Of a DNA stretch of 64,000 bases, positions 40,035 through 51,248 are shown in pieces. Origin of the DNA: Closterium sp. NIES-65 (Eukaryota > Streptophyta > Zygnematophyceae > Desmidiales > Closteriaceae); contig CANXME010002190.1 of NCBI GenBank assembly GCA_948144175.1, forward strand, positions 264,001-328,000, read 5' to 3'. The translations under genes were made by a program, and so were the position numbers. The stretch's first letter is position 1. Each line of letters begins with the position of its first letter. The notes under the pieces are model-generated. The model worked only from the letters and a program-made list of their open reading frames with translations, was not told the DNA's origin and did not search any database.

Positions 40035-40191
40035 GTGGGCAACTTCTTCTCAGGCGCGCGCGCCTTCTTCCGCTCGCTGGACGCCGCCATCTTCCTCTTC
40101 TCGCGCGTCTCCAACATCCCGCAGCGCAGCCTCGTGCTGCCCTGTGTCTGTACCAATGACCGCTTCACTCTCGGCGCCGAGCTCTACGTAG

Positions 40192-40222
<31 letters not shown>
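40192..40222 (+). repeat. Poly-C run of about 31
   Basis: A C homopolymer just after the exon E donor of the CofD-like locus. Confidence 0.95.
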
Positions 40223-40504
40223 ACATCCCCCCCCACACACCACTTCCTCCCTTTAGCCATGCCTCTCATCCCACCTCCCATACTGACAAAAGCCCCTGCC
40301 TAGCTCTTTCACCGCCTCCATTGCCTATCATTGCAGTGTGACCCACTTTGGCCCCGCATTAGCATTGCATGGCCATCCCCTTTCAGTGATTACCATACGG
40401 CCCATGTCTCCTTCCACTCACTCCAGTGACCTGTCCCAATTTTCATCTAATCCCAATATCCCTCCCCTATGTCTTTGTGCGTGCGACCCGCCCTTCCCGT
40501 ATGC

Positions 40505-40970
40505 GTGTTGGCGCACCACATGGTGTGTTGGCGCACCACATGGTGTGGTGGCGCACCACATGGTGTGGTGGCGCACCACATGGTGTGTTGGCGCACCACA
40601 TGGTGTGTTGGCGCACCACATGGTGTGTTGGCGCACCACATGGTGTCTTGGCGCACCACATGGTGTGTTGGCGCACCACATGGTGTGTTGGCGCACCACA
40701 TGGCGTGTTGGCGCACCACATGGTGTGGTGGCGCACCACATGGTGTGTTGGCGCACCACATGGTGTGTTGGCGCACCACATGGTGTGTTGGCGCACCACA
40801 TGGTGTGTTGGCGCACCACATGGTGTGGTGGCGCACCACATGGTGTGGTGGCGCACCACATGGTGTGGTGGCGCACCACATGGTGTGGTGGCGCACCACA
40901 TGGTGTGGTGGCGCACCACATGGTGTGTTGGCGCACCACATGGTGTCTTGGCGCACCACATGGTGTTGGC
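40505..40970 (+). repeat. 20-bp tandem repeat, about 23 copies
   Basis: Unit TTGGCGCACCACATGGTGTG, with single-base variants at the position before TGGCG. It contains the near-palindrome CACCACATGGTG. It fills the intron between CofD-like exons E and F and generates false ORFs on both strands. Confidence 0.97.
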
Positions 40971-41289
40971 ATGGGCATCAGGACTGCACCATCATCCGCG
41001 GGCAGAACGACATCTCACACCCCGCTGTCGTGGACAGCCCACGCCACCTGCCGCTCACCGTTGACAAGGTCACACTGCACTGCTCCCACCGCCTTGTTGC
41101 TGCAATGCCGCCTCTGCATGCCTCGACGGCCCTCTCACACCCACACACGTCCACCACCCAGGTTGATGGAGTGTGCTCACGTGTGCTCCTCCTGCTGCCT
41201 GTCTTCCTCTCCCATTTCCTACCCCCATTCTCTCTGCAGTCGTCTGACGTGTCACCTCCTCTGCCCGCACCATCCGCCGTGTGTTCTAC

Positions 41290-41477
41290 ATGTCGAGTGA
41301 AGGCACCAACCTGCTGCATGAGGTGCGTGTCGAGTGAAGGCACTAACCTGCTGCATGAGGTGCGTGTCAAGTGAAGGCACCAACCTGCTGCATGAGGTGC
41401 GTGTCGAGTGAAGGCACCAACCTGCTGCATGAGGTGCGTGTCGAGTGAAGGCACCAACCTGCTGCATGAGGTGCGTG
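41290..41477 (+). repeat. 37-bp tandem repeat x5 spanning a 5' splice site
   Basis: Each unit repeats the last 31 bases of CofD-like exon G (codons for SSEGTNLLHE) and its GTGCGT donor. Copies differ at one or two bases. Confidence 0.95.
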
Positions 41478-41580
41478 TCATGGGCTCACCTCAGTGCCGC
41501 CTGCCATGGGCTCACTTCAGTGCCGCTTGCCATGGGCTCACCTCAGTGCCGCCTGCCATGGGCTCACCTCAGTGCCGCCA
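41478..41580 (+). repeat. 26-bp tandem repeat x4
   Basis: Unit CATGGGCTCACCTCAGTGCC plus GCCTGC, directly after the 37-bp array. Confidence 0.9.
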
Positions 41581-41712
41581 TGTGCGCCACCTCTGGGATG
41601 CTTCAAGCTGTCAACTGCTGGAACTGCTGCATCTTGCATGTGCCCCTTAGCTGCAATCTTTTATCACCGTGTGTGAGGGTCGTTGGTGTGTGGTGTGTGG
41701 CAGGTGTTCCCT

Positions 41713-44087
41713 TGTGTGAGCGTTTTTGTTCCACCGGGTCACGTGGCTGTGCTTCTCTGGTCCTATTACCAAGCCAGCAAGGGTGTGAGAGGGTTGCGAG
41801 CATCATCGGTTATCGGCAATCTCCAATGGAGAGCGCCCGCTGCACTTCCTACACATGTGCGTATCCTTCCGTATTTTGAGGCTTGAAGCGCTCGTTCCGA
41901 GAGTTTTTCTTGCACCGCGTCACGCTGCTGCGCTTGTCTGGTCCTATTACCAAGCCAGCAATGGCGTGGGAGGGTTGCGAGCATCATCGGTCATCTGATC
42001 GCGAATGGAGAGCGCGCCCGCTGCACTTCCTGCACATGTGCGTATGCTTCCGCATTTTGGGGCTGGAAGCACTCGTTCCGAGCGTTTTCCTTCCGCCGGG
42101 TCACGTTGCTGCGCTTCTCTGGTCCTATTACCAAGCCAGCAAGGGCATGCGAGGGTTGCGAGCATCATCGGTCACCGGCGCTAGCGAATGGAGAGTGCCC
42201 GCTGCACTTCCTGCACATGTGCGTATCCTTCCGCATTTTGAGGCTGGAAGCGCTCGTTCCGCGAGTTTTTCTTCCGCCGGGTCACGTGGTTGCACTTCTC
42301 TGGTCCTATTACCAAGCCAGCAAGGTTATGGGAGGGTTGCGAGCATCATCAGTCATCGGCGATCGCGAATGGAGAGCGCCCGCTGCACTTCCTGCACATG
42401 TGTGTATCCTTCCGCATTTTAGGGCTGGAAGCACTCGTTCCGAGCGTTTTTCTTCCACCGGGTCACGTAACTGCGCTTGTCTGGTCCTATTACCAAGCCA
42501 GCAAGGGCATGGGAAGGTTGCGAGCATCATCGGTCATCGGCGATCGCGAATGGAGAGCGCCCTGCACTTCCTGCACATGTGCGCATCCTTCCGTATTTTG
42601 GGGCTGGAAGCGCTCGTTCCGAGTGTTTTTCTTCCGCCGGGTCACGCAGCTGTGCTTGTCTGGTCCTATTACCAAGCCAGCAAGGGCATGGGAGGGTTGC
42701 GAGCATCATCGGTCATCGGCGATCGCGAATGGAGAGCGCCCTGCACTTCCTGCACATGTGCGTATCCTTCCGTATTTTGGGGCTGGAAGCGCTCGTTCCG
42801 AGCGTTTTTCTTCCGCCGGGTCACGCAGCTGTGCTTGTCTGCTCCTATTACCAAGCCAGCAAGGGCATGGGAGGGTTGTGATTATCATCGGTCATCGGCG
42901 CTCGCGAATGAAGAGCGCCCGCTGCACTTCCTGCACATGTGCTGATCCTTCCGCATTTTGAGGCTGGATGCGCTTGTTCTGGGCGTTTTTGTTCCGCCGG
43001 GTCACGTGGCTATGCTTCTCTGGTCCTATTACCAAGCCAGCAAGGGCGTGAGAGGGTTGCGAGCATCATCGGTCATCGGCGATCGCCAATGGAGAGCGCC
43101 CGCAGCACTTCCTACACATGTGCGTATCCTTCTGTATTTTGGGGCTGGAAGCGCTCGTTCCGAGCGTTTTTCTTGCACCGGGTCACGCTGCTGTGCTTGT
43201 CTGGTCCTATTACCAAGCCAGTAATGGCGTGGGAGGGTTGCGAGCATCATCGGTCATCTGATCGCGAATGGAGAGAGCGCCCGCTGCACTTCCTGCACAT
43301 GTGCGTATGCTTCCGCATTTTAGGGCTGGAAGCACTCGTTCCGAGCGTTTTCCTTCCCCCGGGTCACGTGGCTGCGCTTCTCTGGTCCTATTACCAAGCC
43401 AGCAAGGGCATGGGAGGGTTGCGAGCATCATCGGTCACCGGCGCTCGCGAATGGAGAGTGCCCGCTGCACTTCCTGCACATGTGCGTATCCTTCCGCATT
43501 TTGAGGCTGGAAGCGCTCGCTCCGCGAGTTTTTCTTCCGCCGGGTCACGTGGTTGCACTTCTTTGGTCCTATTACCAAGCCAGCAAGGGTATGGGAGGGT
43601 TGCAAGCATCATCAGTCATCGACGATCGCGAATGGAGAGCGCCCGCTGCACTTCCTGCACATGTACGTATCCTTCCGCATTTTGAGGCTGGAATCGCTCG
43701 TTCCGAGCAATTTTCTTCCGCCGGGTCACGCGGCTGCGCTTGTCTGGTCCTATTACCAAGCCAGCAAGGGCATGGGAGGGTTGCGAGCATCATCGGTCAT
43801 CGGCGCTCGCGAATGGAGAGCGCCCGCTGCACTTCTGCACATGTGCGTATCCTTCCGTATTTTGAGCCTGGAAGCGTTCGTTCCGAGCGTTTTTCTTCCA
43901 CTAGGTCACGTGGCTGCGCTAATCTGGTCCTTTTACCAAGCCTGCAAGGGCGTGGGAGGGTTGCGAGCATCATCGATCATCGGCGATCGCGAATGGAGAG
44001 TGCCCGCTGCACTTCTTGCACATGTGCGTATCCTTCCGCATTATGGGACTAGAAGCGCTTGTTCCGAGCAATTTTGTTCCGCCGGGT
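41713..44087 (+). repeat. 181-bp satellite, about 13 copies
   Basis: Marked by TGGTCCTATTACCAAGCCAG recurring every 180-182 bp from about 41758 to 43925. Copies diverge by roughly 5-10 percent by eye. Because 181 is 1 mod 3, long mosaic ORFs appear in all frames. The array starts inside what would be the next CofD-like exon and ends in the hexamer satellite. Confidence 0.95.
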
Positions 44088-47000
44088 CGACGTAGACGTG
44101 GACGTGGACGTGGACGTGGACGTGGTGGACATAGACGTGGTGGAAGTGGACGTGGACGTGGTGAACGTGGACGTGGTCGTGGACGTGGTGGACATGGACG
44201 TGGACGTGGTGAACGTGGACGTGGTCGTGGTCGTGGACGTGGACGTGGACGCGGTCGCGGACGCGGACGCGGACGGGGACGCGTGGACTTGGACGCGCAC
44301 GCGGACGCGGTCGCGGTCGCGGACGTGGACGCGGACGCGGTCGTGGACGTGGTCGCGGACGCGGACGTGGTCGCGGACGCGGACGTGGACGTGGACGTGG
44401 TCGCGGTCGTGGACGTGGACGTGGACCTGGACGTGGACGTGGACGTGGACCTGGACGTGGACGCGGACGTGGACGTGGACGTGGACGTGGACGACGTGGA
44501 CATGGATGTTGTGGACCTGGACGTGGACGTGGACGCGGTCGTGGACGTGGACGCGGGCGTGGACGTGGACGCGGTCGCGGACTTGGACGCGGACTTGGAC
44601 GCGGTCGTGGACGTGGACGCGGACTTGGACGCGGTCGCGGACGTGGACGCGGTCGTGGACGCGGTCGTGGACGCGGTCGTGGACGTGGACGCGGACTTGG
44701 ACGCGTTCGTGGACGTGGACGTGGACGGGGACACGGTCGTGGACGTGGACGTGGTCGTGGACGTGGACGTGGACGGGGACGTGGACGTGGACCTGGACGT
44801 GGACGTGGACCTGGACGTGGACGTGGTCGGGGACGTGGACCTGGACGTGGGCGTGGACGTGGAGGACGTGGACGTGGACGCGGACGCGGACGTGCGGACG
44901 TGGACGTGGACGCGGACGTGGACGTGGTGGACGTGGACGCGGACGTGGACGTGGTGGACGTGGACGCGGACGTGGACATGGTGGACGTGGACGTGGACGT
45001 GGTCGCGGGCGTGGACGTGGACGTGGACGCGGTCGTGGATGTGGACGAGGTCGCGGACGTGGTCGTGGACGCGGACGCGGACGTGGACGTGGACGCGGAC
45101 GCGGACGTGGTCGTGGACGCGGACGTGGGCGGGGACGTGGACGGACGCGGTCGTGGACGTGGACGTGGACGTGGGCGTGGACGTGGGCGCGGTCGTGGTG
45201 GTCGTGGACGTGGACGTGGTGGTGGACGTGGACGTGGACGTGGACGTGGGCGTGGACGTGGACTTGGACGTGGGCGTGGACGTGGACGTGGACGTGGGCG
45301 TGGACGTGGACGTGGACGTGGGCGTGGACGTGGATGTGGACGTGGGCGTGGACGCGGACGTGGAAGCGGTCGCGGACGCGGACGTGGACGCGGTCGTGGA
45401 CGGGGTCGTGGACGCGGACGCGGTCGTGGACGCGGTCGTGGACGCGGACGTGGACGCGGTCGTGGACGTGGACGTGCGGTCGTGGACGTGGACGCGTGGA
45501 CGTGGACGCGGACGCGGACGTTGCGGACGTGGACGCGGACGTGGCGGACGTGGACGCGGACGTGGTCGTGACGCAGACGCGGACGTGGTCGTGACGCGGA
45601 CGCGGACGCGGACGTGGACGCGGACGAGGACGCGGACGTGGACGCGGACGCGGACGTGGACGCGGACGCGGACGTGGACGCGGACGCGGTCGTGGACGCG
45701 GACGTGGACGCGGTCGCGGACGTCGACGCGGACGCGGATGCGGACGTGGAGCGGACGCGGACGTGGACGCGGACGCGGTGGACGTGGACGTGGACGTTGA
45801 TGCGGCTGGGACGTGGACGAGGACGTGGACGTGAACGCGGACATGGTCGTGGACGTGGATGCGGACGTGGACGTGGACGTCGTGGACGCGGACGTGGACG
45901 CGGACGTGGACGTGGACGTGGTGGACGTGGACGCGGACCCGGTCGCGGACGCGGACGTGGACGCGGACGCGGACGTGGACGTGGAGGACGTGGTCGTGGA
46001 CGCGGACGAGGACGTGGAGCACGTGGTCGTGGACGTGGACGTGGACGCGATCATGGACGTGGTCGTGGACGCGGACGCGGACGCGGACGCGGACGTGGAC
46101 GTGGACGTGGACGCGGACGTGGTCGTGGACGTGGACGTGGGCGTGGACATGGATCCGGTCGTGGTGGTCATGGACGTGGACGTGGACGGGTTGGTGGATG
46201 TGGACGTGGACGTGGACCTCGACGTGGACGCGGACGTGGACGTGGACGTGGTCGTGGACGTGGACGACGTGGACGTGGACGTGGTGGACCTGGACGTGGA
46301 CGTGGACGTGGACGTGGACGTGGACGCGGTCGTGGACGCGGTCGTGGACGTGGACGCGGACGCGGTCGTGGACGTGGACGCGGTCGTGGACGCGGACGCG
46401 GTCGTGGACGCGGTCGTGGACGTGGACGCGGTCGCGGACGCGGTCGTGGACGTGGACGCGGACGCGGACGCGGTCGTGGACGTGGACGCGGACTTCGACA
46501 CGGTCGTGGTCGTGGACGTGGACGCGGACGCGGTCGTGGACGTGGACGCGGTCGTCGACGCGGTCGTGGACGTGGACGCGGACTTCGACGCGGTCGTGGA
46601 CGTGGACGCGGACTTCGACGCGGTCGTGGACGTGGACGTGGACGTGGACGGGGACGCGGTCGTGGACGTGGACGTGGTCGTGGACGCGGCCGTGGACGTG
46701 GACGGGGACGTGGACGTGGACGTGGTCGGGGACGTGGACGTGGACGTGGGTCGGGGACGTGGACGTGGACGTGGGCGTGGACGTGGAGGACGCGGACGTG
46801 GGCGTGGACGTGGAGGACGCGGACGTGGACGTGGACGAGGAGGACGCGGACGTGGACGTAGACGTGGTGGACGTGGACGTGGACGTGGTGGACGTTGACG
46901 TGGACGTCGACGCGATCGTGGACGTGGACGTGGACGCGGACATGGGCATGGATGCGGACGTGGACGCGGACATGGGCATGGACGCGGACGTGGACGTGGT

Positions 47001-50000
47001 CGTGGACGTAGACGTGGGTGTGGACGCGGACGTGGACGTGGTCGTGGACGTGGGCGTGGACGTGGACGGACGCGGTCGTGGACATGGATGCGGGCGTGGA
47101 CGTGGACGCGGTCGTGGTGGTCGTGGACGTGGACGCGGACGTGGACGTGGTCGTGGACGTGGGCGTGGACGTGGACGGACGCGGTCGTGGACATGGACGC
47201 GGGCGTGGACGTGGACGCGGTCGTGGTGGTCGTGGACGTGGTGGTGGGCGTGGACGCGGACGTGGACGTAGGCGTGGACGTGGGCGTGGACGTGGACGGA
47301 CGCGGTCGTGGACGTGGACGTGGACGTGGACGTGGACGTGGACGCGGACGTGGACGAGGACGCGGCCGAGGACGTGGACGTGGACGTGGACGTGGTCGTG
47401 GACGTGGTCGTGGACGTGGACGTGGTCGCAGACGTGGTCGCGGACGTGGACGTGGACGAGGTCGCGGACGTGGACGTGGACGAGGACGCGGTCGCGGACG
47501 TGGACGAGGACGCGGTCGAGGACGTGGACGTGGACGAGGACGCGGTCGAGGACGCGGACGAGGACGCGGTCGTGGACGCGGACGAGGACGCGGTCGAGGA
47601 CGCGGACGAGGACGCGGTCGTGGACGCGGACGCGGACGCGGTCGTGGACGCGGACGCGGACGCGGTCGTGGACGCGGACGCGGACGCGGTCGAGGACGCG
47701 GACGCGGTCGCGGACGCGGACGTGGACGCGGTCGTGGACGCGGACGTGGACGCGGTCGTGGACGCGGACGTGGACGCGGACGTGGACGCGGACGTGGACC
47801 CGGACGTGGACCCGGACGTGGACCTGGACGTGGACGTGGTCGTGGACGTAGACGTGGACGCGGACGCGGACGCGGTCGTGGACGCGGACGTGGACGGGAC
47901 GTGGACGTGGATGACGTGGACGTGGACGTGGTGGACCTGGACGTGGAGGTGGACGCGGTCGTGGACGCGGTCGTGGACGTGGACGTGGACGTGGACGCGG
48001 ACGCGGACGTGGACGTGGACGTGGTGGACGTGGACGTGGACGTGGTCGTGGGCGTGGACGTGGACGTGGACGCGGTCGTGGGCGTGGACGAGGTCGCGGG
48101 CGTGGACGTGGACGTGGACGCGGTCGGGGACGTGGACGAGGTCGCGGACGTGGTCGTGGACGCGGACGCGGTCGCGGACGTGGACGTGGACGCGGACGCG
48201 GACGTGGTCGTGGACGCGGACGTGGGCGGGGACGTGGACGGACGCGGTCGTGGACGTGGACGTGGACGTGGGCGTGGACGTGGGCGCGGTCGTGGTGGTC
48301 GTGGACGTGGACGTGGTGGTGGACGTGGACGTGGACGTGGACGTGGGCGTGGACGTGGACTTGGACGTGGGCGTGGACGTGGTCGTGGACGCGGACGTGG
48401 ACGCGGTCGCGGACGCGGACGTGGACGCGGTCGTGGATGGGGTCGTGGACGCGGACGCGGTCGTGGACGCGGTCGTGGACGCGGACGTGGACGCGGTCGT
48501 GGACGTGGACGTGTGGTCGTGGACGTGGACGCGTGGACGTGGACGCGGACGCGGACGTTGCGGACGTGGACGCGGATGTGGCGGACGTGGACGCGGACGT
48601 GGTCATGACGCGGACGCGGACGCGGACGCGGACGGGGACGCGGACGAGGACGCGGACGAGGACGCGGACGCGGACGCGGACGGGGACGCGGACGCGGTCG
48701 TGGACGCGGACGTGGACGCGGACGCGGACGTCGACGCGGACGCGGACGGGGACGCGGACGCGGAGGCGGACGCGGACGGGGACGTGGTCGACGCGGACGC
48801 GGACGGGGACGCGGTCGTGGACGGGGACGCGGTCGTGGACGCGGACGCGGACGTGGACGACGCGGTCGTGGACGCGGACGCGGACGTGGACGACGCGGTC
48901 GTGGACGCGGACGCGGACGTGGACGACGCGGTCGTGGACGCGGACGCGGACGTGGACGACGCGGTCGTGGACGCGGACGCGGACGTGGACGCCGCGGTCG
49001 TGGACCGGGACGCGGACGTGGACGCCGCGGACGTGGACCTGGACGCGGTCGTGGAGGACGCGGACGCGGACGCGGTCGCGGACGCGGATGCGGACGTGGA
49101 CGTGGACGTGGACGGGGACGCGGACGTGGACGTGGACGGGGACGCGGACGCGGTCGTGGACGGGGACGCGGACGTGGACGCGGACGGGGACGCGGACGTG
49201 GGCGCGGACGGGGACGCGGACGTGGGCGTGGACGTGGACGTGGTGGACGTGGACGTGGACGTGGACGCGGACGTGGACGCGATCGTGGACGTGGACGTGG
49301 TGGACGTGGACGTGGACGTCGACGCGATCGTGGACGTGGACGTGGACGCGGACGTGGTCGTGGACGTGGTGGACGTGGACGTGGACGTGGTGGACGTGGA
49401 CGTGGTTGCGACGCGATCGTGGACGTGGACGTGGACGCGGACGTGGTCGTGGACGTGGACGCGGTCGTGGACGTGGACGTGGACGCGGTCGCGGACGTGG
49501 ATGTGGACGGACGTGGACGTGGACGCCGTCGTGGACGCGGACGCGGTCGCGGTCGTTGACGCGGTCGTGGACGTGGACGTGGACGCCGTCGTGGACGCGG
49601 ACGCGGTCGTGGACGTGGACGTGGACGTGGGCGTGGACGTGGACGGACGCGGTCGTGGACGTGGACGTGGACGCGGACGTGGACGTGGACGAGGACGCGG
49701 TCGTGGACCTGGACGTGGACGCGGACGTGGTCGTGGACGTGGTCGTGGACGAGGACGTGGACGTGGACGTGGACTCGGTCGCGGACGTGGTCGCGGACGT
49801 GGTCGCGGACGCGGACGTGGTTGCGGACGTGGTCGCGGACGTGGTCGCGGACGCGGTCGTGGTTGCGGACGTGGACGCGGACGTGGACGTGTACGCGGAC
49901 GTGGACCCGGACGCGGACGTGGTCGCGGACGTGGTCGCGGACGTGGTCGCGGACGCGGTCGTGGTTGCGGACGTGGACCCGGACGTGGACGTGTACGTGG

Positions 50001-51248
50001 TCGTGGACGCGGACGCGGACGTGGTCGTGGACGCAGGCGTGGACGTGGACGGACGCGGGCGTGGACGTGGGCGCAGTCGTGGTGGTCGTGGACGTGGACG
50101 TGGTGGTGGACGTGGACGTGGACGTGGACGTGGGCGTGAACGTGGCCGTGGACGTGGACGTGGACGTGGTCGTGGACCTGGACGTGGTCGTGGACGTGGT
50201 CGCGGACGTGGACGCGGTCGCGGACGTCGCGGACGTGGACGCGGTCGCGGACGCGGACGTCGCGGACGCGGACGTGGACGCGGTCGTGGACGGGGTCGTG
50301 GACGTGGACGTGGACGCGGTCGCGGACGCGGTCGTGGACGCGGTCGCGGTCGCGGACGCGGACGCGGTCGCGGACGCGGACGTGGACGCGGTCGTGGACG
50401 TGGACGCGTGGTCGTGGACGTGGACGTGGACGAGGACGCGGACGTGGCGGACGTGGACGCGGACGTGGCGGACGTGGACGCGGACGTGGCGGACGTGGAC
50501 GCGGACGTGGCGGACGTGGACGCGGACGTGGCGTACGTGGACGTGGACGTGGACGTGGTCGTGACGCGGTCGTGGACGCGGTCGTGGACGCGGACGTGGA
50601 CGCGGTCGCGGACGTCGACGCGGACGCGGACGTCGACGTGGACACAGACGTGGAGCGGACGCGGACGCGGACGTGGACGTGGACGTGGACGCGGTGGTGG
50701 TCGTGGACGTGAACGTGGTCGTGGACGTGGACGTGGACGTTGACGCGGTGGTGGACGTTGACGCGGTGGTGGTCGTGGACGTGGACGTGGACGTGGACGT
50801 GGACGTGGACGTGGTCGTGGACGTTGACGCGGTGGTGGTCGTGGACGTTGACGCGGTGGTGGTCGTGGACGTGGACGTGGACGTGGACGTGGACGCGGAC
50901 GTGGACGTGGACGCGGACGTGGACGTCGTGGACGCGGACGTGGATGTCGTGCACGCGGACGTGGACGTCGTGCACGTGGACGTGGACGTGGTCGCGGACG
51001 TGGACGTGGACGCGGACGTGGACGTCGTGGACGCGGACGTGGACGTCGCGGACGTGGACGTCGTGGACGTGGACGTGGACGTGGACGTGGACGTGGACGT
51101 GGTGGACGTGGACGCGAACGTCGACGTGGACGTGGACGCGGACATGGTCGTGGACGTGGACGAGGACGAGGACGTGGACGTGCACGTGGACGAGGACGTG
51201 GACGCGGACATGGTCGTGGACGTGGACGTGGTCGTGGACGTGGACCGG
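44088..51248 (+). repeat. Hexanucleotide satellite GG[A/T]CG[T/C], about 1,190 units
   Basis: Nearly every six bases read GGACGT or GGACGC, with GGTCGT and GGTCGC as common variants and occasional GGGCGT or GGACCT. Rare insertions (for example GGACGGACGC) shift the phase. Long blocks recur: the stretch around 45121 reappears around 48218, an offset of about 3,097 bp. No stop codon can form from the main units in any frame, which explains the giant dipeptide ORFs (RG, DV, TW; RP, ST, HV on the other strand). Confidence 0.98.

Larger units (their letters stand above)
38955..41712 (+). pseudogene. CofD / UPF0052-like gene, probably degenerate and truncated
   Basis: Similarity to the plant CofD-like (2-phospho-L-lactate-transferase-like, UPF0052) family is clear and collinear: exon A to 39042 (LSKEPSLLVFSG), B 39204-39320 (GTAFNAVAEAL, VLPVSDDGGST), C 39568-39699 (GDIRSRCLRLSD, RRLLGHRLPL), D 39855-39951 (WGDVSDPYKEIIRAF), E about 40036-40187 (VGNFFSGARAFF, SLDAAIFLFSRVS), F 40982-41068 (CTIIRGQNDISHP) and G about 41241-41323 (RRVFYMSSEGTNLLHE). 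The B-C junction is one base short of frame with the only GT-AG pair. Exon G shifts frame after PPLP. The D-E join has no phase-consistent solution and lacks the family's linker. After G only GTGTTCCC (V-F-P) of the next exon is seen at 41704 before satellite begins. The start may be 38955, 38997 or further upstream. Assembly base errors are the main alternative to pseudogenisation. Confidence 0.75.

Noticed and set aside
40418..40978. Overlapping ORFs on both strands over the 20-bp array
   Set aside because: Pure repeat translation; the region is an intron of the CofD-like locus.
41680..43960. Long ORFs over the 181-bp satellite
   Set aside because: All frames are open in mosaic fashion because 181 is 1 mod 3. 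Base changes between copies show no preference for third codon positions by eye.
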